Shown here: piece by piece, positions 53,396 through 63,460 of the stretch
Layout of the letters: every line of letters begins with the position of its first letter
How positions within the stretch are numbered: the first letter of the stretch is position 1
The notes under the pieces: model-generated
Seen by the model: the letters and a program-made list of their open reading frames with translations, nothing else
Databases searched by the model: none
Told to the model about the DNA's origin: nothing
Made by a program: the position numbers and the translations under genes
From: Rhodococcus zopfii NBRC 100606 = JCM 9919
GTDB taxonomy: Bacteria; Actinomycetota; Actinomycetes; Mycobacteriales; Mycobacteriaceae
NCBI RefSeq assembly: GCF_001895025.1
Contig: NZ_BCXI01000001.1
Location: 186,001-250,000, forward strand
Reading direction: 5' to 3'
Length of the DNA: 64,000 nt

Positions 53396-54411
53396 TGAGC
53401 CGATTCCGTCGCCCCCTCCTGTTCCTTCTCCTTCCGCTGGTGACGGTGCTCGCGGTCGCCGGCTGCAGCACCGTCGACGAGTCCGGTTCGGCGGCCTCCA
53501 CCGGTGCGCGCACCGCGGTGATCGCCGACCGCGATCCGCGGCCGATCGCTCAGGACCCGGTCCCGGCCCTGCCCGTGACGGTCCGCAGCTTCGACGGGGT
53601 CGACGTCACCGTCACCGACGTCTCGCGCATCGTCACCGCAGACCGCTCCGGCACCCTCGCCCAGACCGTGTTCGCGCTCGGTCTCGGCGACAACCTCGTC
53701 GGCCGGTCCACGGCGAGTTTCCCGGCGTCGGAGCATCTGCCGAACGTCACCCCCGGCGGGCACGGCCTGAACGCCGAGGCGATCCTGGCGCTGAACCCGA
53801 CGGTGGTGCTCACCGACGCCTCGATCGGGCCGCTGGCCGTGCAGGAACAGTTGCGGGCCACCGGAATCCCGGTGGTGTTCGTCGACCCGACCCGCACCCT
53901 GGACACGGTCGCCCCCGGGATCGAGGCGGTCGCGGCGGCGCTGGGGGTGCCCGAGCAGGGTGCCGCGCTCGTGCACCGCACCGACGAGGAGATCGCCGCG
54001 GCGGCGGCGATCCCCGCGGACCGTCCCGCACCGACCGTGGCGTTCCTGTATCTGCGGGGATCGGCGATCAAGATGCTCGGAGGTCCGGGTTCCGGCGCCG
54101 ACGCGCTGATCGGTGCGCTCGGCGCCCGGGACGCCGGCACGGTCGCCGGGCTCACCGCCGAGTTCACCCCGATCACCAGCGAGGCGATGATCGCCTCCGC
54201 GCCGGACGTGATCCTGATCATGACGCACAGCCTCGACTCGGTCGGTGGTCCCGACGGTCTCGCGGCCTTACCCGGCGTCGAGCAGACGCCCGCCGGGAAG
54301 AACCGCAGCATCGTCGACATGGACGATTCGGTGCTGTTGAGCTTCGGCCCCGATACCGGCAAGGTTCTCGCCGCGCTCTCCGACGCCCTGTACCCGCAGG
54401 CCTCGGGATGA
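53395..54411 (+). CDS. hmuT: Heme ABC transporter substrate-binding lipoprotein
   Basis: A 338-residue lipoprotein. A signal peptide ends with the lipobox LAVAGC at about residue 20. The rest is a type III periplasmic-binding-like fold (SRIVTADRSGTLAQTVFALG, LNPTVVLTDASIGPLAVQEQ, GTVAGLTAEFTPITSEAM). ATG 53395 sits in the TGATG shared with the hmuO stop, and its own stop overlaps hmuU as ATGA. It delivers heme to HmuUV. Confidence 0.9.
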   Translation: MSRFRRPLLFLLLPLVTVLAVAGCSTVDESGSAASTGARTAVIADRDPRPIAQDPVPALPVTVRSFDGVDVTVTDVSRIVTADRSGTLAQTVFALGLGDNLVGRSTASFPASEHLPNVTPGGHGLNAEAILALNPTVVLTDASIGPLAVQEQLRATGIPVVFVDPTRTLDTVAPGIEAVAAALGVPEQGAALVHRTDEEIAAAAAIPADRPAPTVAFLYLRGSAIKMLGGPGSGADALIGALGARDAGTVAGLTAEFTPITSEAMIASAPDVILIMTHSLDSVGGPDGLAALPGVEQTPAGKNRSIVDMDDSVLLSFGPDTGKVLAALSDALYPQASG

Positions 54412-55493
54412 CGGCGGTCACCGACAGCACCGCGACGCCGGGCAGCACGAAGAAGGCCGGTGCCCGGCGCAGCACGCTGGTGTTCGCCGGGTTGACCGTC
54501 GCGCTGGTGGCGTTGGCATTGGTGTCCGCGTGCCTCGGGCAGGTACCGACCAGCCCGGCCGAGGTGATCGGCAGCCTGCTGCACCGCATCGGGCTGGATC
54601 TCGGGCCGATGCCCGCGCATCCGGCCGGCGACGTCACGCTGTGGCAGGTGCGGTTCCCGCGCGTGGTGCTGGCGATGCTCGTCGGTGCGGCCCTCGGCTG
54701 CGCCGGGGCGCTGCTGCAGGGGGTGTTCGCCAATCCCCTCGCCGAACCCGGTGTCATCGGCGTCTCGTCCGGTGCGGCGGTCGGTGCGTCGCTCGTGATC
54801 GTGCTGGGCGGCGCGTTCACCGCCGGCTGGGCGATCGCCGGTGCCGCGTTCGTCGCCGGCCTGATCACCACCGCCCTGGTGTATGGGCTGTCGCGGTCGA
54901 ACGGCCGCACCGAGGTCGTCACCGTCATCCTCACGGGTGTGGCCGTCAACGCCGTCGCCGGTGGGCTCATCGCGCTGTTCACGTTCGTCGCCGATCCCGC
55001 CGCCCGCGACCAGATCGTGTTCTGGCAGCTCGGCAGCCTCGGCGGCGCCACCTGGGAGATCGTGTCGGTGGTCGCGCCGCTGGCGCTCGCCGGGATCGGC
55101 GCGGCGATCGTGCTCGCCCCCAAGCTGGATCTGCTGTCGCTCGGCGAGTCCGTGGCCCGGCACCTGGGGGTCGATGTCGAACGGGTGCGGCAGGCCGCGA
55201 TCGTGATCGTCGCGGTGCTGGTGTCCGCGGGGGTCGCGTTCACCGGCATCATCCTGTTCGTGGGGCTCGTGGTGCCGCACCTGATGCGCATGGCGCTCGG
55301 TCCCGCGCATCGGCGGCTGATCTGCGCGAGCGCCCTGTGCGGTGCGGCGACGCTGCTCGCCGCCGATCTCGGTGCACGCACCCTGGTCACCAACGCGGAC
55401 CTGCCGCTGGGCATGCTCACCGCGCTGGTCGGCGGGCCGGTGTTCTTCTGGATGTTGCGCCGCACCCGCGCGAGCCAGGGAGGGTGGGCGTGA
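54408..55493 (+). CDS. hmuU: Heme ABC transporter permease
   Basis: A 361-residue FecCD-family permease with about 9-10 helices. GCAGALLQGVFANPLAEPGV and GVSSGAAVGASL are the family block following helix 2. The C-terminal cytoplasmic coupling loop is FVGLVVPHLMRMALGPAHRR. It forms a dimer with the HmuV ATPase. The GTGA overlap with hmuV shows coupling. Confidence 0.93.
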   Translation: MTAVTDSTATPGSTKKAGARRSTLVFAGLTVALVALALVSACLGQVPTSPAEVIGSLLHRIGLDLGPMPAHPAGDVTLWQVRFPRVVLAMLVGAALGCAGALLQGVFANPLAEPGVIGVSSGAAVGASLVIVLGGAFTAGWAIAGAAFVAGLITTALVYGLSRSNGRTEVVTVILTGVAVNAVAGGLIALFTFVADPAARDQIVFWQLGSLGGATWEIVSVVAPLALAGIGAAIVLAPKLDLLSLGESVARHLGVDVERVRQAAIVIVAVLVSAGVAFTGIILFVGLVVPHLMRMALGPAHRRLICASALCGAATLLAADLGARTLVTNADLPLGMLTALVGGPVFFWMLRRTRASQGGWA

Positions 55494-56380
55494 GCCGTCC
55501 TGGACTGTTCGGCCGGTGGCGCGACGACCGGCGGATCCCGGAACGGTCCGGGTCCGGTGCGGTGACGATGCGCGCGACCGGGGTGCGGTTGCAGCGCGGC
55601 GACCGGGAGATCCTGCACGACGTGGACCTCGAGGTCCGGGTCGGTGAGGTGCTCGCGCTCGTCGGGCCGAACGGCGCCGGCAAGTCGACGCTGCTGGCCG
55701 CGCTCACCGGTGATCATCCGATCTCGGCGGGTCGCATCGACGTCGACGGGCAGCCGCTCGACGACTGGGCGCCGGTCGCGTTGGCCCGGCGGCGGGCGGT
55801 GCTCCCCCAGCAGCACGCGGTCGGTTTCCCGTTCACCGCCGTCGAGGTGGTGCGGATGGGCCGGGCGGCGTGGGCGCGCACCGCTCGGCAGGGCGACGAC
55901 GACACGCTCGTCGACGCTGCCCTGACCGAATGCGATGTCACGCACCTGCGGGACCGCCCGTTCCCGGCGTTGTCCGGTGGTGAAGGGGCCCGGGTCGCGT
56001 TGGCGCGGGTGCTCGCGCAGGACACCGAGACGCTGCTGCTCGACGAACCGACCGCCGCCCTGGATCTCGGGCATCAGGAAGCGGTCATGCAGGTGGTGCG
56101 GGCCCGTGCCGATCACGGGCACGCCGTCGTCGTGGTACTGCACGATCTGGGGCTGGCCGCCGCCTACGCGGACCGGGTGTGCGTGCTCGAACAGGGCCGG
56201 GTCGTCGCGGACGGGCCCGCCGCCGAGGTACTCACCGAGGAACTGCTCAGCCGCGTCTACGCGTTTCCGGTACAGGTGGGTGTCGACCCGACGACGGGCG
56301 CTCCCCTGGTGCTGCCGCGGCGGAACCGGCCCGGCCCGTCGATAGCGACCGCCGGCTCAGCCGGCGGCACCGCCGGCTGA
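55490..56380 (+). CDS. hmuV: Heme ABC transporter ATP-binding protein
   Basis: A 296-residue ATPase. Walker A is LVGPNGAGKSTLLAAL, the signature LSGGEGARVALARVL (LSGGE, with Gly and Ala after instead of the usual Gln), and Walker B LLLDEPTAALDLGHQEAVMQ. The switch His is in VVLHDLGLAAAYAD. GTG 55490 overlaps the hmuU stop. The last ten residues are low-complexity because the coding end overlaps a 17-bp hairpin terminator. Confidence 0.93.
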   Translation: MSRPGLFGRWRDDRRIPERSGSGAVTMRATGVRLQRGDREILHDVDLEVRVGEVLALVGPNGAGKSTLLAALTGDHPISAGRIDVDGQPLDDWAPVALARRRAVLPQQHAVGFPFTAVEVVRMGRAAWARTARQGDDDTLVDAALTECDVTHLRDRPFPALSGGEGARVALARVLAQDTETLLLDEPTAALDLGHQEAVMQVVRARADHGHAVVVVLHDLGLAAAYADRVCVLEQGRVVADGPAAEVLTEELLSRVYAFPVQVGVDPTTGAPLVLPRRNRPGPSIATAGSAGGTAG

Positions 56381-56386
56381 GCCGGC
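56351..56386 (+). terminator. Hairpin overlapping the end of hmuV
   Basis: Perfect 17-bp arms (GCCGGCTCAGCCGGCGG and complement) separated by only 2 bases. The TGA of hmuV (56378-56380) lies in the right arm. Confidence 0.7.
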
Positions 56387-56528
56387 ACGTCGGCTGTGTC
56401 ACATTCGGCGGGTGCCGCGCCGAGGCGGCGTCGGTGCCCGCGCGCCGATCAGGAACACTGGAGCGAGGCGCGTCTCCGTATCGGAGGGTGCGCGCATCGG
56501 GTCGACGGTGACAGCGAGGAGCAACATG

Positions 56529-57539
56529 ATGGGTAGACCGGCAGTTCGTGCGACCGCAGTGGCGGTGGGACTTGCGGTCGCGCTGGTCACCGGCTGTTCC
56601 TCCGACACCGATCCGGAGAACCTACCTACCCGCGACCCCGCGACCGCGCTGACCGCACCCGAGGTCACTGCACCGCCTGCCGGGACGGTCCAGCAGATCG
56701 GCACCGGCATCGAGGCGCTCGCGCAGGCACCGGGTACCGATGTGATCGCCGCGCTCGTCGACGAGGGCACCCGGCTGCTGCTCACCGCTTCCGCCTCCGA
56801 CAGCGAGCCGCGCCCGGTGGCGTTGCCGCGTAGCGCGGTGACGGTCCTGCCGGGGCCCGACGGTCAGGTACTCGCGCCCGCGGCCGGTGCGGTCCTGCGC
56901 GTCGACGTCAACTCCGGTGCGGTCGGCGAGGTTCCGGTCGACGGAGAGGCCACCGCGGTCGCGGTGCTGCCGGACGGTCGCTGGGCGGTCGGCACCGCCG
57001 ACGGCACCACCTATCTCCTCGATCCGGACTCCGGGGCCGTCGAGTCCACCATCACCGGTCTCGTTTCCGTCGACGTGCTCGTCGCGGCCGGCGACGACGT
57101 GGCAGCCCTCGACCGGCATCAGACCTCGATCACCGAACTGCACCTGGGCGAGGAGCGCCTCCGGATGGCGTTGCGGGCCGGTGAGGGCGCCGCCCAGATG
57201 GTGTCCGATCCGTTCGGCCGGGTCGTGGTCACCGACACCGAGGACGACGAACTGCTGGTCTACACGCTCGACACGCTCGTGCTGCGGCAGCGGTACCCGT
57301 CCGGTCCCGGCATCTACGGCGTCGCCTACGACGAGTCGCGTGATCTGGTGTGGGTGACGTTGACCGGCAGCAACGAGGTGGTGGGCTACGATCTGTCGAC
57401 CGGGATCCCGAGGGAAAAGCAGCGCTATGCCACGGTGCGGCAGCCCAACTCGGTGTCCGTCGATTCGGATGATGCGGTGTTGGTGATCGGCTCGGCAACC
57501 GGTGATGGGTTGCAGCGGGTCCCGATCGGGGAGGTGTGA
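56529..57539 (+). CDS. Lipoprotein with beta-propeller-like repeats (YncE-like)
   Basis: A 336-residue secreted protein. It starts [20 protein letters not shown] and continues into a lipobox VTGC. It has repeats of short strands typical of YncE-like propellers ([60 protein letters not shown]). ATG 56529 is better placed to GAGGAG than ATG 56526. It overlaps the DUF5703 gene by 1 base and probably forms an operon with it and pyrD. The role is unknown; binding of a cell-wall ligand is conceivable. Confidence 0.8.
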   Translation: MGRPAVRATAVAVGLAVALVTGCSSDTDPENLPTRDPATALTAPEVTAPPAGTVQQIGTGIEALAQAPGTDVIAALVDEGTRLLLTASASDSEPRPVALPRSAVTVLPGPDGQVLAPAAGAVLRVDVNSGAVGEVPVDGEATAVAVLPDGRWAVGTADGTTYLLDPDSGAVESTITGLVSVDVLVAAGDDVAALDRHQTSITELHLGEERLRMALRAGEGAAQMVSDPFGRVVVTDTEDDELLVYTLDTLVLRQRYPSGPGIYGVAYDESRDLVWVTLTGSNEVVGYDLSTGIPREKQRYATVRQPNSVSVDSDDAVLVIGSATGDGLQRVPIGEV

Positions 57540-57790
57540 TGGCAGGTGCCGGACGCCGGTTCACGCGGCTGCCCGTCGACTGGGACACCAGCAACGATGC
57601 CTACGAGTACGTGCCGTTGCGGTTGCCGCCGGACGTGTCGAGGGTCAGTGCGTCGATGCGGTTGGCGATCTCGGCCGAGTTCCACGGCTGGGAGCTGAGC
57701 CGGGTGCGGTTGTATCCGGACGGGAGCCGCCGGGTGCTGTTGCGCCGCCGCAAGACCGATCACCACGTGCCCGAACCGACCGTTCGTTGA
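57539..57790 (+). CDS. DUF5703 family protein
   Basis: An 83-residue protein with the conserved [20 protein letters not shown] and [20 protein letters not shown]. It lacks a signal peptide and membrane helix, so it is cytosolic. Function unknown. The ATG lies in the TGATG shared with the lipoprotein stop, and pyrD starts 45 bases after its stop. Confidence 0.8.
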   Translation: MAGAGRRFTRLPVDWDTSNDAYEYVPLRLPPDVSRVSASMRLAISAEFHGWELSRVRLYPDGSRRVLLRRRKTDHHVPEPTVR

Positions 57791-57834
57791 CACCGACCCC
57801 GGACCGACCCGGCCCGGGATTGCAGGGAGTTCTC

Positions 57835-58899
<1,065 letters not shown>

Positions 58900-58913
58900 C
58901 TTTCCCGATAGCT

Positions 58914-58948
58914 GAAAGCCCTGGTGGTCCACAACCACCGGGGCTTTC
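58914..58948 (+). terminator. Terminator after pyrD
   Basis: A 15-bp stem with one mismatch (GAAAGCCCTGGTGGT with ACCACCGGGGCTTTC) and a short loop. The right arm ends in CTTTC, without a longer U-run. Confidence 0.7.
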
Positions 58949-59023
58949 GCATGCCCGGTTCACGAGGCTTGTCGGGTCCGGTGGCTAGGGTGATGCGTCT
59001 TCGCACACACGAAAGGGCCACGG

Positions 59024-60823
59024 TTGAAAATCGTCTTCTTGCATGGGATCGGTGACGGCGACCCGGACATGATCTGGCTCGACGGACTCAACCGCGGTCT
59101 CGCCGCGCACGGCAGGGAGCCGGTGCCGGCTTCGGAGGTTCTCGCGCCGCGATACGCGTCGTTCCTGTCGACCGAGGGGCTGGGCGCAAAGATGCCGGCG
59201 CCCAATTCCGAACCGAAGGACAACACCGCCGCCCGCCACGAGTTCCAGCGCCGCAGGGCCCGGATCCGGCGGTCGCTGGCCGAGCGCGAGGACGTCCGCG
59301 CCTTCGGTTCGATCGGTTACCACCGCGTGCCCGGTCCTGTTCTGCACGCCGGCCAGGCCGCCGCGGTCGGTTCCGGCACGACGTTCTTGAACCTGCATCA
59401 GGTCGGCCGGTACGTGAACAGCGAACCGCTGCGTGGCGCGGTCCTGCGGTACGTCCTCGATCAGCTGCCGTCCGGTGCTCACGACCTCGTGCTGATCGGT
59501 CACAGCCTGGGCAGTGTGATCGCGATCGACCTGCTCGATCACCTTCCGGACCGGTTCCGGGTTCGGCGGTTCCTGACCGTCGGCAGCCCGGCCGGCTCCC
59601 CGGTGCTGCATCGCGACGGCAACCGGATGTCGCGGCGGTTCCCGTACTCGCGGGTCGACGACTGGACGAACGTGCTGGATGTCGGCGATGTCGTCACCGG
59701 TGGGCGCGGCCTCGCGTCCATCTTCGGCGCGGCCCAAGACGTCGTCGTCGACATTCGCGGTCAGCACGGCGCGGGCCTGTATCTCGGGCACGGCGCCGTG
59801 TCCGGGCTGATCGCGGAGGTGCTGTATCCGTCGCGGGAGCTCGTGCCGATCTCGGTGCATCTGACCGTGCGGATGTCCGACGACGACGCGAACAATCTGC
59901 TCACCCTGCACTACGCGCACGCGGTCGCCGGCGCTGTCAAGGACAAGACCGTCGCCGAACGCTACCGGGGGGCGCTCGCGCAGGTGCAGGACGATCTGGT
60001 GGAGGCCACCGGACGTTTCGTCCGGGAAACCGGGCGGGCGATACCTCCGGAGATCGCCGAGCTGCTCGAGGGCCGGCTGCCGCCGCTGCCCGACCGTTGG
60101 GGACTGCGCGAACTCGTGGCGCGACTGATGGTGCTGTCGTCGACGAACCTGGTCGAGCCCTACGACATCGACACCGGGCGCGCCCAGCGGGACGCGATGC
60201 GACAGATCCTGGACCTGCTCGGATACGAGGACATGGCCGCTGTGATCGGCAGGTCGCTCGACGAGGTGCGCGGCCACGTGTCCAAGAAGGGGGGCGTGCC
60301 GTGGGGCACGATCATCCCGATCGCCGTCGGGGCGGCATTGATCGCGGCCGTGCCGCTCGGGCTGGCCGCGGTTGGCACCGCTGGGCTTGCCGGCGCCGCG
60401 GCGACGACGAGCACGCTCGCCGCGTTCGGTCCCGGCGGCATGATGGGCGGGGTCGCGACGATCGGGACGCTCGCATCGAGTGGCACGGCGGCCGCCGCCT
60501 ACGGGATGTTCTCGGGCGGCGGCTCGGTCCCGTCCGCGCTCGGCGCGAACGCCCTCGTGCTCGAGGTCGCCGTGGAATACGCGTGCAAACAACTCGCTCT
60601 CGAGGTGGACGAGACGCTGTGGTTCCGCGTCGCCGACGCGGAGTCCCAGGTGGCCGCGGAGATCCGCCGCCGTGAAGAATTCAGCGACCCCAAGTCCGCG
60701 CGGCTCGTCGAACTACGCGCGGTCCACGCGATCGTCTCGTCCCTGCTCGTGTTCCTCACCGTGCATGAACTGACCCCGCGCGAGCTCACCCCGGCACCCC
60801 CGCTGGCCGCGCTCGAGTCCTGA
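59024..60823 (+). CDS. Alpha/beta hydrolase with Gly/Ala-rich hydrophobic stretch
   Basis: A 599-residue protein. The N-terminal about 230 residues are a lipase-like alpha/beta hydrolase: KIVFLHGIGDGD at the start, nucleophile elbow VLIGHSLGSVIAIDLLDHL (Ser near 166), and SPAGSPVL after. A His candidate is in GLYLGHGAVSG. A helical region follows (about 290-420). At about 425-505 lies a Gly/Ala-rich hydrophobic stretch (AAVPLGLAAVGTAGLAGAAA; GGMMGGVATIGTLASSGTAA) that could insert into a membrane. TTG 59024 with GAAAGGG upstream is the only sensible start. The architecture recalls TMCO4/DUF726-type proteins. Substrate is unknown. Confidence 0.7.
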   Translation: MKIVFLHGIGDGDPDMIWLDGLNRGLAAHGREPVPASEVLAPRYASFLSTEGLGAKMPAPNSEPKDNTAARHEFQRRRARIRRSLAEREDVRAFGSIGYHRVPGPVLHAGQAAAVGSGTTFLNLHQVGRYVNSEPLRGAVLRYVLDQLPSGAHDLVLIGHSLGSVIAIDLLDHLPDRFRVRRFLTVGSPAGSPVLHRDGNRMSRRFPYSRVDDWTNVLDVGDVVTGGRGLASIFGAAQDVVVDIRGQHGAGLYLGHGAVSGLIAEVLYPSRELVPISVHLTVRMSDDDANNLLTLHYAHAVAGAVKDKTVAERYRGALAQVQDDLVEATGRFVRETGRAIPPEIAELLEGRLPPLPDRWGLRELVARLMVLSSTNLVEPYDIDTGRAQRDAMRQILDLLGYEDMAAVIGRSLDEVRGHVSKKGGVPWGTIIPIAVGAALIAAVPLGLAAVGTAGLAGAAATTSTLAAFGPGGMMGGVATIGTLASSGTAAAAYGMFSGGGSVPSALGANALVLEVAVEYACKQLALEVDETLWFRVADAESQVAAEIRRREEFSDPKSARLVELRAVHAIVSSLLVFLTVHELTPRELTPAPPLAALES

Positions 60824-60839
60824 CCCGCGCCGGACGAAG

Positions 60840-60874
60840 GAGGACCCGGCGACCGGAGCGGCCGCCGGGTCCTC
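60840..60874. terminator. Hairpin between the convergent hydrolase and PEBP genes
   Basis: A 12-bp perfect stem (GAGGACCCGGCG-like left arm with its complement) and an 11-base loop, between two convergent stops. Confidence 0.75.
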
Positions 60875-60885
60875 GACGCCGATGC

Positions 60886-61428
60886 CTATTTCACCTCGTA
60901 GGTACCCGTCAGCAACGCGCGAGCGATGGCGTGCCCGAACACGTTGAAACCGAGGAACGCCGGGCTGGAGTCGGCGGTAAGCCCGTCGATCGTCTCGACG
61001 TCGAGGGCGTGGACGGCGACGATGTAGCGGTGGTGGCCGTGACCGGCCGGCGGGGCGGCACCGATGAAGCCGGGGCCGCCGCCGTCGTGGCGCAGCGTGA
61101 CCGCCTCGGCGGGCAGTCCCTCACCACCGGCGCTGCCCGCACCGGCCGGCAGGTCCGTCACGGTCGCGGGGATGTTCGCGACAGCCCAGTGCCAGAAGCC
61201 CGACGCGGTCGGGGCGTCGGGATCGAACACGGTCACCGCGAAGCTCTTCGTCTCCGCGGGGAACCCGGACCACGACAGCTGCGGGGACACGTCGCCCCCG
61301 CCGGGGATCCCGAACGCGCCGCTGGCCTGCGCGAGTTTCCACTCCTCGCCTTCGGCGAAGTCCTCGCTGGTCACCTGGAACGTGGGCAGCTTCGGCAGAA
61401 ACTCGTACGGGTCGTAATCGAACGCCAT
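60886..61428 (-). CDS. YbhB/YbcL-type PEBP family protein
   Basis: A 180-residue phosphatidylethanolamine-binding-protein fold, also called Raf-kinase-inhibitor-like. The ligand pocket motifs are [20 protein letters not shown] ([13 protein letters not shown] follows) and [14 protein letters not shown]. No signal peptide is present, so it is cytosolic. Binding of a phosphorylated small molecule or lipid is expected. It lies 30 bases after the M20 peptidase start on the same strand. Confidence 0.88.
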   Translation of the reverse strand: MAFDYDPYEFLPKLPTFQVTSEDFAEGEEWKLAQASGAFGIPGGGDVSPQLSWSGFPAETKSFAVTVFDPDAPTASGFWHWAVANIPATVTDLPAGAGSAGGEGLPAEAVTLRHDGGGPGFIGAAPPAGHGHHRYIVAVHALDVETIDGLTADSSPAFLGFNVFGHAIARALLTGTYEVK

Positions 61429-61458
61429 CGGGGGTCCTTTCCTCGTGGGGGCGGATCT

Positions 61459-62811
61459 TCAGGAATGCAACAGGAAGTGTTCCATGACGCGGGTCCCGAA
61501 TCGCAGAGCCTCGACCGGGACACGCTCGTCGACGCCGTGGAACAGCGCCGCGAAGTCGAGATCCGGCGGCAACTGCAGGGGCGCGAACCCGAAGCACCGG
61601 ATGCCGAGCTTGGCGAACGCCTTGGCGTCGGTGCCCGCGGAGAGCATGTACGGCACGGTCCGGCCCAGCGGATCGTGCGCGAGGATCGCCGCGTTCATCG
61701 CATCGACGAGATCGCCGTCGAAGCTCGTCTCGTACGAGTCGAGGCTCGTGATCCAATCCCGGGTCACGTCGGGACCGATCAGTTCGTCGACGGTGCGTTC
61801 GAATTCGGCGAGCCGGCCGGGCAGGATGCGGCAATCGACGATGGCCTGCGCGGTCTGCGGGATGACGTTGGCCTTGTAACCGGCCTGCAGCATCGTCGGG
61901 TTGGCGGTGTCGCGGAAGGTCGCGCCGATGATGCGGGCGATGGAGCCGAGTTTGGCGAGGGTGCCTTCGATGTCCGGGGACATCGGGTCGAAGTCGAGGC
62001 CGGTTTCCTCCGAGGCCGCGGCGAGGAACTCGGCGACCGAATCGGAGATCACGAGCGGGAAGGTGTGACTGCCGAGCCGCGCGACGGCCTGCGACAGGAT
62101 CGTCACCGCGTTTTCCTCGTGCAGGAACGAACCGTGCCCGGCGCGACCCTTGGCGGTCAGCCGCATCCAGCCCAGGCCCTTCTCGGCGGTCTCGACGAGG
62201 TAGAAGCGGCGTTCTCCCCCGTCGCGTCGGGGCAGGGTCAGCGAGAAGCCGCCGACCTCCCCGACCGCTTCGGTGATGCCCTCGAACAGGTCGGGACGAT
62301 GCTTCACGAGCCATTGGCAGCCCCAGGTGCCGCCGGCTTCCTCGTCGGCGACGAACGCGAACACCAGGTCGCGGGGCGGGACGATGTTCTCGGCCTTGAA
62401 TCGGCGCGCCACGGCCAGCATCATGCCGACCATGTCCTTCATGTCGACGGCGCCGCGACCCCACACGTAGCCGTCCTCGACGGCACCGGAGAACGGGTGC
62501 ACGCTCCAGTCGGCGGGTTCGGCGGGCACGACGTCGAGGTGGCCGTGCAGCATGAGGGCGCCGCGGCTGCGGTCGGCACCGGCCAGCCGCGCGAACACGT
62601 TGCCGCGCCCCGGCTGCCCGGACTCGACATACACGGTTTCGTAGCCCACTTCCTCGAGCTGCGCCGCGACCCACTCCGCACAGGCACGTTCGCCGCGGGT
62701 GGTCGCCGGGTCGCCGGTGTTCGAGGTGTCGAACCGGATGAGCTGGGAGACGAGGTCGACGACCTCGTTCTCGGCTCGGGACGGAATATGGGCACTCACG
62801 TGTTCGGCCAT
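61459..62811 (-). CDS. M20 family metallopeptidase (ArgE/DapE/carboxypeptidase type)
   Basis: A 450-residue di-zinc amidohydrolase. The metal ligands are in LMLHGHLDVVPAEPADWSVH (His and Asp), WGRGAVDMKDMVGMMLAVAR (bridging Asp) and FVADEEAGGTWGCQWLV (Glu-Glu). KGRAGHGSFLHEENAV supplies the dimer His. The family includes the M20 peptidases annotated in mycobacteria upstream of a PEBP gene. Which amide is cleaved cannot be told. ATG 62811 is chosen; no strong ribosome site is seen. Confidence 0.9.
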   Translation of the reverse strand: MAEHVSAHIPSRAENEVVDLVSQLIRFDTSNTGDPATTRGERACAEWVAAQLEEVGYETVYVESGQPGRGNVFARLAGADRSRGALMLHGHLDVVPAEPADWSVHPFSGAVEDGYVWGRGAVDMKDMVGMMLAVARRFKAENIVPPRDLVFAFVADEEAGGTWGCQWLVKHRPDLFEGITEAVGEVGGFSLTLPRRDGGERRFYLVETAEKGLGWMRLTAKGRAGHGSFLHEENAVTILSQAVARLGSHTFPLVISDSVAEFLAAASEETGLDFDPMSPDIEGTLAKLGSIARIIGATFRDTANPTMLQAGYKANVIPQTAQAIVDCRILPGRLAEFERTVDELIGPDVTRDWITSLDSYETSFDGDLVDAMNAAILAHDPLGRTVPYMLSAGTDAKAFAKLGIRCFGFAPLQLPPDLDFAALFHGVDERVPVEALRFGTRVMEHFLLHS

Positions 62812-62928
62812 GCCTGAATGTCTACCACCGTGGGTTCGCATCTGTGCAGGTGAAGGGGGCGATTTGGGCGCGTGGACGCAGTGGGTTACTCTTTCACAGC
62901 ACCCACGGAAGCGGGTGCGAACAATTCA

Positions 62929-63014
62929 GTCCGAGTGGCGGAATGGCAGACGCGCTAGCTTGAGGTGCTAGTGTCCTATTAACGGACGTGGGGGTTCAAG
63001 TCCCCCCTCGGACA
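62929..63014 (+). tRNA. tRNA-Leu (GAG), copy 1
   Basis: An 86-nt class II tRNA. Acceptor stem GTCCGAG pairs with CTCGGAC, with discriminator A. The anticodon loop in GCTAGC-TTGAGGT-GCTAG reads GAG. The long variable arm is TGTCCTATTAACGGACG, and the T arm is GGGGGTTCAAGTCCCCC. CCA is not encoded. Confidence 0.95.
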
Positions 63015-63030
63015 CTCTGAGTTGAGACAG

Positions 63031-63072
63031 ACGGCGAAGGCCCCGAACCGACAGGTTCGGGGCCTTCGCCGT
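63031..63072 (+). terminator. Terminator after tRNA-Leu copy 1
   Basis: A 19-bp perfect stem (left arm 63031-63049, ACGGCGAAGGCCCCGAACC) with loop GACA, 17 bases past the tRNA. Confidence 0.8.
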
Positions 63073-63090
63073 TGTCGTCACCGCCCCTGC

Positions 63091-63132
63091 CGTGCGCGTT
63101 TCCGGTGGCGGGAGCAGCCGGAAACGCGCACG
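63091..63132. repeat. Inverted repeat between the two tRNA genes
   Basis: 15-bp perfect arms (CGTGCGCGTTTCCGG and complement) around a 12-base loop. Possibly a second transcription stop or a regulatory structure. Confidence 0.8.
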
Positions 63133-63247
63133 AGACCCCGGGGCAGAACGATGCCAGCGCACGAATTGGGGAATCGCGCTTCCATACGCTACTGTTCTCG
63201 TCAGCGCCCGCGGGAGCGGGAGCTACCGGCATGTCCAAGCACATCCG

Positions 63248-63333
63248 GTCCGAGTGGCGGAATGGCAGACGCGCTAGCTTGAGGTGCTAGTGTCCTATTA
63301 ACGGACGTGGGGGTTCAAGTCCCCCCTCGGACA
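63248..63333 (+). tRNA. tRNA-Leu (GAG), copy 2
   Basis: Identical over all 86 nt to copy 1, 319 bases away. The flanking sequences differ except for CTC directly after the discriminator. Confidence 0.95.
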
Positions 63334-63361
63334 CTCCGACAGTTCCCGGAACTGACATTTG

Positions 63362-63398
63362 CGAGGTCACAAACCCGACAGGGTCGTGACCTCGTTTT
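63362..63398 (+). terminator. Rho-independent terminator after tRNA-Leu copy 2
   Basis: A 9-bp stem (CGAGGTCAC with GTGACCTCG) followed by TTTT. The inner loop can also pair in part (ACCC with GGGT). Confidence 0.8.
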
Positions 63399-63405
63399 CG
63401 TTTCG

Positions 63406-63454
63406 GTTCTGTGTGGGTTTGTGTCCGCTGGGCGAACACAAACCCACACAGAAC
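63406..63454. terminator. Hairpin downstream of the PLDc_N gene
   Basis: 19-bp perfect arms (left arm GTTCTGTGTGGGTTTGTGT) and an 11-base loop, 7 bases past the stop of the minus-strand gene. Confidence 0.7.
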
Positions 63455-63460
63455 ATGTGA

